A DNA stretch of 64,000 nt from Galeruca laticollis (GCA_963921935.1 OY998175.1:207344655-207408654); one strand, 5' to 3'. Shown: positions 1 through 11,912, counted from the stretch's first letter. Numbers and translations are program-made. Notes: generated by a model not told the origin, from the letters alone.

Positions 1-283
1 CACTTGTATTTTGTATTTAAAAATTTGAAATCTTTGCTCATAGTTTAAGATACGCTAGAACACTACGGTACGTACCTAGTATTGCGATATTTAGTGGTTT
101 TTTACCTATTTCTAATGGTTTTATGTATATAACTTGCGCCGTACATAATTTTGAGTTGTATTTTCTCTAGCAACGCTAAACTCGTTACTATTTAAATTTT
201 TGGCTTATGCAATATTTATATTTATATTGATGTTGGTATAAATTGCGGAAGTGTGGACCCTTGTAACTATACATTGTTGATTT

Positions 284-354
<71 letters not shown>

Positions 355-869
355 CGTTGTATTTATGGAATATGGTACATGAACAATTTGGTCGATTCTC
401 TAGAATTTTAGAATTGAAATATCGGTGTAGTGTGGGGCCCTCAGCTCTTCTGCACCCTGAGATTACAGCCTTCAGCTGAGCTCAGACGTTATTTGTAATA
501 TTTTTTTGGTAGTGACATTGTAATAAATGTATTGAAAAGAGACCTTTGGTCCACCAAGACTAATTAAATCTTCAATCAGGGGATACTTGCTGACTTTTAT
601 TTACTTATGATAATTTACCTATCAGATTAACCTTTGGAGTGTGTAGTGTGTGTTGTTAACCCACTGAGGAGTTGTGGGCTAACTTAGGAAGTCTTGGGTG
701 CTTGCCAAAACTTCTCTGGCGGCCTTTTTGTATACTTAATAATTTTTTGAAGAATCCACCCTTTCTTCGACTCGAAGCTAGTCGACTGGCGAGCACGGGT
801 TGTACCACGTGAGACAACCCGCATACCTATAACGAGCACTGTGAGGGTTTGTAGGTTTTTCTCGTTATA
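1..869 (+). repeat. 5' LTR of element A (partial)
   Basis: This matches 7580-8391 almost base for base and ends in CTCGTTATA directly before the primer-binding site. The full LTR begins TGTAACGCG (seen in the 3' copy), so the termini form a short imperfect inverted repeat. The last 42 bases hold a hairpin, ATAACGAG (828-835) with CTCGTTAT (861-868). Confidence 0.93.
286..351. repeat. (TA)n microsatellite in the 5' LTR
   Basis: A run of about 32 TA units. The same place in the 3' LTR (7862-7873) has only about five units, so the tract expanded or contracted after insertion. Confidence 0.95.
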
Positions 870-875
870 TGTTTT

Positions 876-893
876 TGGCGCCCAACGTGGGGC
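876..893 (+). other. Primer-binding site, tRNA-Lys(CUU)
   Basis: TGGCGCCCAACGTGGGGC lies six bases after the LTR end. It is complementary to the 3' end, with CCA, of insect tRNA-Lys(CUU) as I know it. This is where reverse transcription of element A would start. Confidence 0.85.
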
Positions 894-2420
894 CGTTAGT
901 AATTTTTTTTTGTGTCAGCAATACATATCCCGTAATTTAAACTTAAACTTTTAAAATTAAATTTTTTTTAGCATCTTTGATTAAACTTAAACTTTAAAAA
1001 TCAAAATTTTACTTGTAGCCATTTGATTAAACTTGAACTTTTGATAAGTTAGATTTGTAGATATATTTTAATTTTTTTTTGCTTTTTTTAGCTATTGGCT
1101 GCACCAGATTTAAGTGGATTTTGTAGGAAATCTGGGGCTTGCTTCAATTTTGAGGGTAATTGTTTTATTGGGGCGTACCTGGAAATAATTTCCCTTAATA
1201 TGTTTTGATTGTGCCAGATTTAAGTGTTTTTAGTACATCTGGGGTTGTGTTCAATTCGAAGGGAATTGTTTTACTGGACGTAATTTGTAAACAACATACC
1301 TCATTCTGTGAGACTATAATAGATATCAAACTGAAAATTTTATGGTAGAAATCGGACAAAAGCTCATTGGCTCGTGGGCAACCGTTATTTTCTTTTCATA
1401 CTGATTGATGATTGGAATTTTGGAAAATTCAATATTGTAAATTTTATCTTTTTTAAACTTTGATAAATTTTCAACTTTTTCTTAGAAACTTAGTCATTGT
1501 AGATTTAACTTCAGTTATTGTGTCTTTTGTAATTTATTGCACCGGATTTAATTGGGTTTTTATAGTAAATCTGGGGATTGCTTAACTTTGAAGGTAATTG
1601 TTTCAATTGTGGGCGCAACCTGGAAATAATTTCTCTTAATTAGTTATTGATAGTGCCAGATTTAAGTGTTTGTAGTAAATCTGGGGTTTGAGGTCTTGAA
1701 GGGAATTGTTTTATGGGGCGTAAGTGGTAAACAATTTACCGAATTTGGTTGAGCAGTGTTAAATATTAAATTGAAGTTTTAATACAGGAAACGGACAAAT
1801 TGTTCATTGTTTGATGTGCTCTGTTTTTTTTTCTTCTTTTTCAGGTAGCAAGTGTATAAGAAGATTCCTGATATTGATATTATTGTTTGAATAAAAATTT
1901 GTAATTTTGAAAATTTTATTTGATTATCTATTGTATAATATTTGTAATTTATAGAAATTGTAAATTTAAAAGGTGAGTTACATATTGGGTCATACTGTGT
2001 ATAAATTTTAGTATCAGAACAGTAACTGAATTCGTAAATACTTTGCTTTATGGTAAGTTTATTTGACTTGCGACGATTGTAGGCTGCATTGTGGGTTCGA
2101 ACCTTAGCGGGTCGGTGTTTTGGAAGTGGTGCCTTGGGCTCGTGGACTCCTGTATTTTGGAATCTCTTTTGAGGAAGGAACGTTGCGTTGGTTCGAGAAG
2201 TACACTTCGTGGAAACTCTGTGGGTTGGAGATACTGTTTGGACAAATAGGGACTTTTGGACATTCGGTATCTGGATTTGGGTTTTAAATTCCTTATTAGG
2301 TTTCAGTTGGAGGGAGGCCATTTGAAGTACAGGTGGGTCGGTGAAGAATTATTGTTCCGCTAGGTTGGAAATTGGTTTGTTGCCTGGATTGCTTGTCAGA
2401 TCGAACTTAAAAAGGAAAAA
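894..2420 (+). repeat. Long leader of element A with nested tandem repeats
   Basis: No coding sequence is evident. Three copies of a GATTAAACTTAAACTT-like motif lie near 936, 981 and 1024. A larger unit of about 440 bp is then repeated (about 1100-1380 and 1538-1810). Each unit holds two sub-copies of the pattern CCAGATTTAAGTG, AATCTGGGG, GGTAATTG or GGAATTG, so there are four sub-copies in all. The gag start codon follows at 2421. Confidence 0.8.
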
Positions 2421-5156
2421 ATGTCTCGTAGGTTTGTAGTTAATCGGTTGGTTCAGGATGAGCTTGTGTATGAGTTGACAATACGTGGTATTGCAAGTGG
2501 CACGGTGTCTGAGATGCGGCGTAGTTTAGCTTTAGCGTTGCAGGTAGAGAAGGAAGATGATAGTATAGATCCGCCAGAGTATCCGTATACAGCTGCCGAA
2601 GACTTGAGTGCAGTTGAGAATAAGTTAGATCAGATTGAGCCCGGTGTAGAAGAGTTCAATGAAACTCGTGTGAGTGATAATCTCCAGAAATTACAGAGTC
2701 AGTTGGTGCATGTCATAGGACGGTTGGAACGTGCGACTAATTTCGAAGCAGGTGATGCTGGTGTTCGACAAAGGGCGAAAGTAGATGAACTAATGGCTAA
2801 AGCTCTGTCTTTATTCGAATCATTGGGAAGTAAGGCTTCTAGACAGGAGCGTTCTCGTCAATCTCAAGCTCCCCAGTTAGAAATTCTTTCTCAACCTGGG
2901 CCGTTTTTTGCACATTTGTCAACAATTCGTAGATCGACTCTCAATGAAATCAGACCACTTCCTAATCCTGGTAATGCGTCGAGGAACTTGTCTACTATTA
3001 AGACGATCTTGCCTAGTAAGTGGGGTTTAGTGTTTTCTGGAGATCCCAAAGGTATTTCACTATCGAGCTTCCTGGAGAAAGTGGAAGAGTATCGAGTTTC
3101 GCGTAATGAAGATAAGGAAATTTTGTTAGCTAGTGGTATCGATTTATTTTCTGGTAGGGCTTATCAATTTTATTTAGCTTATAGAGAAGAGGTCAACTCT
3201 TGGGATGAATTCGTGGATCTATTACGGGAGGAGTACTTGTCCGTGGATTATAATGAAAAACTGTTCGAGGAAATTAAGAGTAGAACTCAGGGTCCTGATG
3301 AAAGTATGGGAATTTACTTGGCTGTGATGTCTGGTTATTTTAAAAGGTTGACTTGTTCCATTTCGGAGGAAACTAAACTTAAAATATTGTTAAAGAATAT
3401 CACGCCTTACTACCAACATCATCTTGGACTTATAGAAATTAATAGCGTGCGTGAGTTATTGACTTTGGGTCGTAAATTGGAGGCTAGGAAATCGGCTATC
3501 GAGAATTACAGTGTACCATCGAGGAAACCAAATTGTATGGAGCCAGACCTAGCTTATGTGTCATCGCATGTGGAACCTGTGTCTGAGGTTGGAACTCTAA
3601 CCCTCCCTACTTCGTCATCAATTCCTAAAGTTCATGAGCTCGTTTGTTTCCGTTGTAAGCAGCCAGGTCATCGGGCCGTAGCGTGTCGTAGTAATAGGAA
3701 ATTTTGCTTTAGATGTAAGAAAGAAGGATTCACGGTTAGGACTTGTCCTGATTGCTCTTCCAGAATTAGCCAGCGTAAACGAACCGAGGCGTGCTTGAAA
3801 GATCGGATAGAGTGCGTCAGTGAAAACCCCCCGGTCAGTAGTTTTCGTGCCGTTATAGATTATGTGTTGGATCATGTCATTAATGATGAACGTCCTTATC
3901 TTAAGATAGATATCCTAGGAAAAACGTTGTTAGGTCTTTTGGATTCGGGCGCTTCAAGAACTATTTTAGGAGGTAAAGGTTATGAGTTAATTTCTTGTTT
4001 AGGGTTGACTTTGGATAAAAGTAGGACGACTAATTGTACAGTGGCAAATGGTAATGTGTTACAGAGTATTGGAACCGTAGTGTTATCCGTGGTTTTGAGG
4101 GGTCGTATGCGGTTGATTGAGGCTCTGGTTGTCCCTGAATTAACTTACATTTTGATCCTTGGTGTAGACTTTTGGAATTTGATGGGCGTCGTCCCAGATC
4201 TTCGTCATGACGAGTGGCATTTTTCGGCCGACCCTGTGTTGTTGAAACATGTGTCGTCTAGAACGGTACTCACTCCGTTGGAACAGCAGAGACTTCAGGC
4301 AGTGATTGATAGGAATATGGAAATTATGGGAAAAGGTCTAGGGTGTACCGATAGAGTAGAACACGTGATAGTAACTTCTAGTCCCCCCATCAAGCAGCGA
4401 TATTATAGGGTCAACCCCATTGTACAGAGGCATATTGATGCTGAATTGGATGAGATGCTGCAGTTAGGTGTTGTAGAACCCAGCAATAGTCCGTGGGCTT
4501 CTCCAATTTTGCTGGTCAAGAAGAAGGATGATTCCTACCGATTTTGCGTGGATTATAGGAAGTTGAATGCTGTCACTGTTCGAGATAGTTACCCTCTTCC
4601 CCTGGTAACGGATACTTTAGAGAAGTTGCGTGAGGCTAAATATTTGTCTAGTTTAGATGTCAAGTCCGCTTATTGGCAAGTTCCGGTAGCCGAATCTTCA
4701 AGGCAATACACTGCTTTTACGGTACCTAATAGGGGTCTATTCCAGTTCAAACGACTACCATTTGGTTTACATAATGCCCCAGCCACCTGGCAGAGACTTA
4801 TCGACAATGTTTTAGGCCATGATCTTGAACCGCATGTTTTTGTCTATCTTGACGACGTGGTTATTTGTACGCAAACTTTCGAAGAACATGTACGGGTACT
4901 CGAAGAGGTTTTTAAGAGGTTAGAGGATGCTAAAATTACTGTTAGCGTGGATAAGTGTCAGTTCTGTCGTCCTGAAATGAAGTATCTTGGGTATGTAGTG
5001 GATCGTTTTGGGTTGCATGTGGATCCGAATAAGGTGAAGGCAATGTTACTCCTCGTAATATTATGGAAGTTCGTCATGTGGTTGGAACCTTCTCCTGGTA
5101 CCGGAGATTTATCCCTAATTTTTCAACCATCATGGTCCCCATTACGGGCCTTCTGA
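2421..5156 (+). pseudogene. Gag-protease-RT part of element A
   Basis: One open frame of 911 codons fuses Gag and the first part of Pol. Two zinc-knuckle-like motifs lie near residues 408-440 (CFRCKQPGHRAVAC, then CFRCKKEGFTVRTC, where the expected His is replaced). The aspartic protease motif LLDSGAS is near residue 507. RT motifs follow, with FCVDYRKLN, FGLHNAPATW and an intact YLDD near residue 810. The start is the first ATG after the leader. The frame leaves real homology near 5045-5060, where RT continues in another frame, so the last 30 or so residues are spurious. It made particle and enzyme proteins for retrotransposition; this copy is frameshifted. Confidence 0.9.
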
Positions 5157-5640
5157 GGAAAAATCGTCCTTTTGTGTGGTCTCCTGAATGTGAGTCTTCA
5201 TTTCGTCGTGTTAAGGAATGTTTGGTTTCTGCGCCGATTCTTACTTGTCCCGATTTTAATAAACCCTTTGTTGTACAGACCGATAGTAGTGGTTATGGTT
5301 TGGGAGTTGTGTTGAGTCAGCCTCACGAGGATGGTGACAAGGTTATTTGCTATCTAAGTAGATCTCTTACTCACCAGGAAAGGAATTTTTCAACCACTGA
5401 ACGCGAATGTCTCGTTGTGGTTTGGGCACTTGAACAACTTCGGTCTTATTTAGAAGATGTTTCTTTTACCGTCATTACGGATCACTATAGTCTACTGTGG
5501 CTACAAAAGTTGCAGAGTCCGAAGGGTCGTCTAGCCCGATGGGCAGTCAAAATGCAACAGTATAACTTCCAAATTATACATCGCAAAGGTCGTGAACACG
5601 TAGTACCAGATGCTCCGTCCCTGCTGTCGATGAGGTGTCT
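5063..5640 (+). pseudogene. RT thumb and RNase H part of element A
   Basis: This continues pol after the frameshift near 5050. The RT-RNase H connection motif GTFSWYRRFIPNFS is followed by RNase H motifs VQTDSSGYGLGVVLSQ and FTVITDHYSLLW. A further frameshift near 5630 breaks the normal VPDALSR end, here VPDAPSLL, before integrase. Confidence 0.88.
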
Positions 5641-6474
5641 GTGGAGGGTTCATCTGAAGAGGTACCGCCCCCTCCGTTTGATACAACCAATGATAAGTGG
5701 TATTGTAAGATGGTAAAGAATGTCGCTAGTAATCCCCTTAAATTTCCGGATTGGCGTGTGAAGGATAATCTCCTCTTCAAACATGTTGTCAATAAGTACA
5801 CACAACCGCTGTCGCCTGGTGAATCTTGGAAACTGGTAGTTCCCAAAGCTGGTAGGTCGCGTATTATCATGGAAGCCCATGTCCCTCCCACATCTGGACA
5901 TACGGGTATTTTTAAAACCTTCCACAGAGTAGCTGAGCGTTTTTACTGGCCGAAAATGAGAGTTTATGTCGCTAGGTATGTTAATCGTTGTGAGGTGTGT
6001 GCTGCGCATAAGGTGTCACAAGGTAAACCTGTTGATAAGATGGCGTCTCATCCAAAGCCTAGCAGTCCGTGGGAAATGATTTGCACAGATCTGATGGGGC
6101 CTCTCCCAAGGTCGAAACGAGGTAATTCTTTCATCCTTGTCGTTACGGATTATTTGACCAAGTATGTGCTGATATACCCACTTAGAACAGCGTCTGCAGC
6201 GGCCGTTGCTCGTAAGATCGAAGATGAAGTATTTCTTGTATATGGGGTACCCAAGGTGATTTTGTGTGATAATGGTCCCCAATACCGTAGTAATCTTTTC
6301 CGAAGCTTAGCTTCCCGATATAGCTGCCGTATCAAGCTGAATGCCAATTATCATCCAAGGGCTAACCCGTGTGGAAGAGTTAACCGTGTGATTAAGACTA
6401 TGATGGCTTCCTATGTCTCGGATAATCATCGTTGTTGGGACGAGCATCTCGCTCAGATGAAGTCACAAAGGTAA
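5641..6474 (+). pseudogene. Integrase core of element A, catalytic Glu lost
   Basis: Integrase would join element DNA to the host genome. The zinc-finger end (RCEVCAAHK) and the first two catalytic Asp residues (CTDLMG and LCDNGPQY) are present. The expected Glu motif reads NPCGRVNRV, so the DDE glutamate is replaced by Gly. The frame ends early near 6470, and the C-terminal module continues in a different frame. Confidence 0.87.
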
Positions 6475-6911
6475 CACCGCATTTCGCTAATTTTGGTAGG
6501 TCTATGCTATTGTCTGGTGCCGATTATGTTGATAATTCAGATTTAGATCTGGGAGATAGTGTGAGAACTCCCGAGAGTAGTCGTAATGAGGGTTTTAGGA
6601 AATTGTTCGCTGACATCAGGAAACGGTTAGAGGATGCCAATCAGAAGGCCTGTGATAGCCATAATCTGCGACGTAGGCATGTGGAGTATCTCCCGCACGA
6701 TTTAGTGTGGAAGAGGAATTTTGTCCTTTCGGATGCTGCGAGGTATTACACGCGTAAGCTAGCGCCTAAGTATATAGGGCCCTACTCGATAGCTAAGAGG
6801 GTATCTCCGTGGACGTATGAGTTGCATGATAAGGATGGAGCTACGGCAGGAGTATGGCACTGCAAGGACTTGAAACCATACTCTACACAACCGCCTGACG
6901 ATGAAAATTAA
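6432..6911 (+). pseudogene. Integrase C-terminal part of element A
   Basis: This is the C-terminal DNA-binding module of the integrase after a frameshift near 6465. The GPY/F-like segment is APKYIGPYSIAKRVSPWTYEL, ending KDLKPYSTQPPDDEN. The stop lies about 25 bases before the polypurine tract. Confidence 0.82.
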
Positions 6912-6934
6912 CCCTAAGGGTTAATTTTCTTTGA

Positions 6935-6950
6935 CGAAAGGGGGGGGAAT
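6935..6950 (+). other. Polypurine tract of element A
   Basis: CGAAAGGGGGGGGAAT lies directly before the LTR start TGTAACGCG. It would prime plus-strand DNA synthesis. Confidence 0.9.
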
Positions 6951-6951
6951 C

Positions 6952-8391
6952 TGTAACGCGAAAAATTCGCCGAGCTGTCGTAAATTTAATATTGGCTAAC
7001 CTGTCGACTGGGAGAAGTCACAGCGCTCTCGGTACGTAGTTAAAAATTTCAGTCCTGCATTTGCCGTCAAGGTGTAAACACACATTTTTCAACTTAAAAT
7101 TTTTGCATGTGCTCTGGGAGCCATAAGCATTTTACTAAAAAATCCGACAATTCCGACGTAGGGAAAGAAAAATACGGCTGAAACCAACAACTGGCAGCTC
7201 CGACCCGATAGGCTTCTGGTCCAGAATCGGCCGATGACAGTGGATTCCAGAAGAAATTAGAGGAATTGCGTAATTGTGGTAAATTTCCGTAGACGGCGTT
7301 GTTCGAAGGATTCATTATAGAGGGGGGTTTTTGTATGTGGATATTAAAATCACTGATTGGAATTTAATGAGCCAGTGAGACCAGTTCCAGGAGAGCTGGA
7401 ATAGTCTGGAGCAACATCAGTTCCTGTTCTGGTGCCGGAAGAGGATAAGTGAACAGTTTTCCTTTTCTTACTTCTTCAAACTCATTAGTAAACTCACATT
7501 TATGCTTCACATATTACCGTTTTTTTTATATTAAGTTTTATTTCTTTTTTTCTTGCGGCAATTACTATAATCTCGCTTACACTTGTATTTTGTATTTAAA
7601 AATTTGAAATCTTTGCTCATAGTTTAAGATACTCTAGAACACTACGGTACGTACCTAGTATTGCGATATTTAGTGGTTTTTTACCTATTTCTAATGGGTT
7701 TATGTATGTAACTTGCGCCGTACATAATTTTGAGTTGTATTTTCTCTAGCAACGCTAAACTCGTTACTATTTAAATTTTTGGCTTATGCAATATTTATAT
7801 TTATATTGATGTTGGTATAAATTGCGGAAGTGTGGACCCTTGTAACTATACATTGTTGATTTTGATATATATATTATCGTTGTATTTATGGAATATGGTA
7901 CATGAACAATTTGGTCGATTCTCTAGAATTTTAGAATTGAGATGTCGGTGTAGTTTGGGGCCCTCAGCTCTTCTGCACCTTAGATTACAGCCTTCAGCTG
8001 AGCTCAGACGTTATTTGTAATATTTTTTTGGTAGTGACATTGTAATAAATATTTTGAAAAGAGACCTTTGGTCCACCAAGACTAATTAAATCTTCAATCA
8101 GGGGATACTTGCTTACTTTTATTTACTTATGATAATTTACCTATCAGATTAACCTTTGGAGTGTGTAGTGTGTGTTGTTAACCCACTGAGGAGTTGTGGG
8201 CTAACTTAGTAAGTCTTGGGTGCTTGCCAAAACTTCTCTGGCGCCCTTTTTGTATACTTAATAATTTTTTGAAGAATCCACTCCTTCTTCGACTCGAAGC
8301 TAGTCGACTGGCGAGCACGGGTTGTACCACGTGAGACAACCCGCATACCTATAACGAGCACTGTGAGGGTTTGTAGGTTTTTCTCGTTATA
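6952..8391 (+). repeat. 3' LTR of element A
   Basis: The LTR is about 1440 bp, from TGTAACGCG to CTCGTTATA, and its distal 812 bp match the window start. The complete copy shows that the first 628 bp of the 5' LTR lie upstream of the window. Confidence 0.92.
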
Positions 8392-9548
8392 ATGTTAAAG
8401 TTGAAATTTGAAATATCAAAACGCGATTTTTGTCTGTTCAAAAAAGAAAATATATTAATACGTTGATTGGAGACTTACACGGACATTACACATACCTACT
8501 GAAGTCGGCTTGACAATTGTACAAACCAGAATAATTGATCGATTTTGCAAAGAATTTGTTTTAGAAGAATGTCGACCAGTGACTGCACCAATGGAAGTTA
8601 ATTTTAATCTGAATGAAGATTTAATCAGAACGGTCATTCCCTATCGAAGATTGGTATGCAGTACGATTTATATTTCATTGGTATCTAGACCAGATATCAG
8701 TGGCGTAACTACAAAGATGCTCGGGGGGGGAAGGGGGGTATAGACTACCGGGAGATCTGGGTATCGGAAATTTTGGCAAATTTTGATCCCCTAAAACTGC
8801 ATTTCAGCTTTGTTTTTCTTATAAAATTGTAGCCTACAGTTTCCAGCTTTTAGTACATTTCAAAAGTGTAGGTTTGCCGTGATTACGTATATTAGATTTT
8901 TTCATATTTCGGGTTCTGGGGGAGTTCTATCCCCCTCATCCCCCCGTAGTTACGCCACTGCCAGATATAGCATTTGTGTATCATACCTCAGTAGATACTT
9001 GGATAAGGCAACCAATCAAGCCTGGGTTGCAGCGAAACGAGTACTCCTATACATGAAATCAACTAATCTTCTTGGATTGAATTTCACCAAGGGAAATGGG
9101 GAACTTGTAGAATTGTCAGATGCCGATTGGGGAGGAGATAGACATACCAGAAAGAGTGTCAGCGGATTTATCTGTTTTCATTCCGGAAATCCCATTGCTT
9201 GGCATTCCAAAAAGCATAATTGTGTTGCTTTGTCAACTATGGAAGCTGAATATATAGCAGCAGCTTCTGCAACTCAAGAGCTTATGAATGTTAAGGGCGT
9301 CTTATCAGAAGTCAGATGGAAAAGAAAGTGTTAAGCTGAAAGTGGATAATATGAGTGCAATTTCAATGATGAAGATATTTGAGAACTCAAAAAGAGGTAA
9401 ACATATCGAAGTCCGTTATTACTTTATCAAATATTTATTTATTAAAAAGAAAATTTTGATTGATTACAATAATACTAGCCAAAATTGTGCTGATTTGTTT
9501 ACAAGAGCTCTGGCTAGAATCAAATTTGAATATTCATATACTCATTAG
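8392..9548 (+). pseudogene. Ty1/copia pol fragment (RT end and RNase H)
   Basis: This is the tail of a copia-type polyprotein. The RT end reads IIDRFCKEFVLEECRPVTAPM and RRLVCSTIYISLVSRPDI. After the MITE at 8698-8960 come SYLSRYLDKATNQAWVAAKR, then RNase H with SDADWGGDRHTRKSVSGF and ALSTMEAEYIAAASA, and a C-terminal part with VDNMSAISMMK and GKHIEVRYYFIK. Frameshifts lie just after the MITE and near 9300-9330. The 5' end is cut by element A at 8391. Confidence 0.92.
8698..8960. mobile_element. hAT-type MITE, 263 bp
   Basis: The ends are perfect 15-bp inverted repeats, CAGTGGCGTAACTAC at 8698-8712 and its complement at 8946-8960. The element is flanked by an 8-bp target duplication CCAGATAT (8690-8697 and 8961-8968). 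The 8-bp duplication and the CAGTGGCG end are hallmarks of hAT elements. Removing the element and one duplication restores the copia RPDIA motif across the junction. It has no coding capacity. Confidence 0.93.
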
Positions 9549-9700
9549 TTACATTTATGTATTTGTGCACTCATTATTTTTAGAAAATGTATTTTGTTTG
9601 TTTACGTTTTAAATGAAATGTATTGTTTATAATTTTGTGTCATCAAATCAGCTGTTGCTGTCAATTTCAGTTGTTAGGTTAGAATAACAATAACATTCCA

Positions 9701-9915
9701 TTGAGGCGGTGTGTTAAGTAAAATTAGGAAATCCGAAATATTATGCTTAGGCTTCCCATTGATAGATGGCGCTACAGTTTGTATATCTGTCATGTATTTC
9801 GTAGCTTGTCACTGTCAGTCAGCAGCAGGTTGTTGTGTCTGCATATAATTATTGTTAATTCGATTAATAAAAATTAATCCGTAAACCAATAATGAGCCTT
9901 CAATTACCCACATCA
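9701..9915 (+). repeat. Probable polypurine tract and 3' LTR of the copia fragment
   Basis: TTGAGGCGGTG, a typical copia polypurine tract, is followed at 9712 by TGTTAAGTAAAATTAGG, a plausible LTR start. An AATAAA signal lies near 9865. The right boundary near 9915 is a guess because no second LTR copy is in the window. Confidence 0.4.
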
Positions 9916-10710
9916 ATCAAAATACTTCCTGACATTGTAAAAAAAAACTTGTTTTTATTAGATTTAACCTAAAAATTTGTTTTTGATGTTTTTCTACTTA
10001 TAACTTTTGGCGGTGCTGCCAAAATTATTTGTAACTATTCTATTAAGATACGGCCTCATGCAGTCGCTCTTTAGCAGCGACAAATCAGCGTGACTAACTC
10101 TCAAAAATATTGATCTGTAAAGCTAAAGACAAAAACACTGAATTGAATAAACATACTGGAACGAGCACGAGAAAGGTAGAATGTGATACAAATTTGATGC
10201 CACATTGTAGACAAGGACAGATGCCGTGGGAGGGAATACTTTCTCTTTCTAATTTGTTTTGAATAATTGCGTTTTGAGAAGTTATTCTTCTTAAGTTTTG
10301 TTTATTTGGTTTATTATTGACTACAAATATACATGATGATAATAATTTTTTCCTGACGGACTAGGTATTTTAAATTATTTTAATTAATAACTTTATTTAA
10401 ATTTATTGATTGCACACAGGAAAATTTCCAATTTCATAAAATTTTATTTAATATCTCTAGGCTACTATTATACGCTGCAACTTTGTGCTTGCGACTGGAT
10501 TGTATGAAATTGAAACTATAAGTTTCGTCATAGTGATCTAGCGTGAAATTTTGTTTCAGCGCATGCAATCGAGTTGCACATCTCACCACCTGCATCACAG
10601 ATAACCCACAGATACATGAGACACTGATTGTGGCGCCTGTCGACTAAACAATTGAGTAATGTTAAAAATATTTCTGTAATTTTAGGTTTTGGCGGTATAT
10701 TCAGATTTAC
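9916..10710. other. Non-coding stretch, nothing recognised
   Basis: AT-rich sequence with no convincing open frame and no clear repeat. Confidence 0.6.
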
Positions 10711-10875
10711 TGTATTTTATTTATTTTATCCCAAAATAACCATTAAAGTCCATCATTTGATATTTCATTCAATTTAACTCCATTAACTCAATAATGATTA
10801 GATGTTGAGTTGAATTAAATGAAATATCAAATGATGGACCATAATTGGTTGAATTGGAAAAAAATAAAACAATAA
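10711..10875. repeat. Foldback (long inverted repeat)
   Basis: The two arms of about 45 bp centre on CCATCATTTGATATTTCATT near 10750-10769 and its complement near 10818-10837. Weaker pairing extends to the outer ends, and a spacer of about 25 bp lies between. It looks like a small foldback MITE; I see no target duplication. Confidence 0.75.
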
Positions 10876-10914
10876 TCATATAAACTAGTATATTAAAGTA
10901 TAAATGGACAAAGA

Positions 10915-10993
10915 GGTCTTTCAAACACGCGCGAGTTTTCGAGCACGACGGCGCAGCCGGTGTGCTCGAAATAGAGCAAGTGTTTGAAAGACC
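10915..10993. repeat. Perfect-arm hairpin with inner palindrome
   Basis: GGTCTTTCAAACAC at 10915-10928 pairs with GTGTTTGAAAGACC at 10980-10993. Inside, TTTCGAGCAC pairs with GTGCTCGAAA around a GC-rich loop. A related inverted motif (CGCGCGTGTTTGAAAG, 11372-11387) suggests that 10915-11425 is one element with hairpins at both ends. Confidence 0.7.
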
Positions 10994-11780
10994 AGTTATC
11001 CGCGAATACTTTACGCTATTTTTTTATTGTTGCACTTTGAAATCATAAAATATTATTATTATATTATTACTACAAAAAAATGGAAGTCCGTCCTCGATGC
11101 CCAGCCAAGTTTCGTGAAAGTCCATCCTAAATAGTATTTATTTTTATTTCACGTTACGAGGTACTGCTGTCAGATCAATAATCAAAAAGTTTCTTATTTA
11201 TATTTAAAAGGATACAATGTATATATGAATATTTAAATAAATTTTGCAGAAAAAACCAAATAAGACATTGATTCACAATGAAAATATATCATTTAAAAAC
11301 TAATAAAAAAAGTTGTCATTGATACTTACGTTTCTCGAGATGTTGTTGTTACCATAGGGACTTTAAAAAACGCGCGTGTTTGAAAGTTCGATTTAAACAC
11401 GCTGAGGCGTGCTTTAAATAGGTAATATAGGGCATCATAAAAAAAGTTTATTTATTTTGGTATAAAAATACACAACAAATAATTTCTTTCACAAAGTACT
11501 TTTCTTAACAAACAGAATGACAATAAATAAACTATAATGTGAAAACAATGCAATAATTACAAAATAATTTGAATAACATACATTATAGATTGGAGTACCA
11601 TTAGATATTTAAATTATGTTAAATTAAGGTAAAAGTAGAAAATTACTTATGATAAGTTTATATTCATTTATTTATTTATTATTATACTCCTATATAAACA
11701 CACAGAGCTGGACAAACTACTGGAGTATAACTACTAACTACTTACTCAAAGAAATGTTATGAAGCAAAACCTGTCTGAGG
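10994..11780. other. Non-coding AT-rich stretch with second hairpin zone
   Basis: No gene is seen. The only structure is the CGCGCGTGTTTGAAAG motif with AAACACGCTGAGGCGTGCTTT near 11395-11415, a partner to the hairpin at 10915. Confidence 0.5.
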
Positions 11781-11912
11781 TTTTATTCAACTAAAATACA
11801 AGTATCATTTTGAGTAAACAATTCACATAAACTGTAATGAGTAACTGTCAAATAAAAAAACATGATCTAATCAACACTGATAACTATATCACTGCTAACT
11901 ATATCACTCTCT
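11780..11912 (-). repeat. Probable 3' LTR start of element B
   Basis: On the minus strand the pol stop is followed by a GTGAGAGAGAG purine tract and then TGATATAGTTAGCAG, a plausible LTR start. An AATAAA signal lies about 120 bases on. Without a second copy the boundaries stay uncertain. Confidence 0.35.

Larger units (their letters stand above)
1..8391 (+). mobile_element. Ty3/gypsy LTR retrotransposon A, degraded
   Basis: A long LTR retrotransposon lies on the plus strand. Its LTRs, tRNA-Lys primer site, long repeat-rich leader, gag-protease-RT-RNase H-integrase order and polypurine tract are all visible. The 5' LTR starts outside the window: base 1 corresponds to base 7580 in the 3' LTR. 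By eye the two LTR copies differ at roughly fifteen positions over about 810 bp, plus a TA-repeat length change, so the insertion looks fairly young. The coding part nevertheless carries at least three frameshifts and a lost integrase catalytic residue, so this copy is not autonomous. It sits inside copia-derived sequence on its right side; the left target site is not in view. Confidence 0.93.

Noticed and set aside
1779..2321. Minus-strand 180-codon frame in the leader of element A
   Set aside because: It opposes the element, has low-complexity Lys and Ser runs, and lies in repeat-rich leader. No protein features.
7094..7315. Minus-strand frame in the 3' LTR of A
   Set aside because: Lies wholly in LTR sequence, antisense, no recognisable motif.
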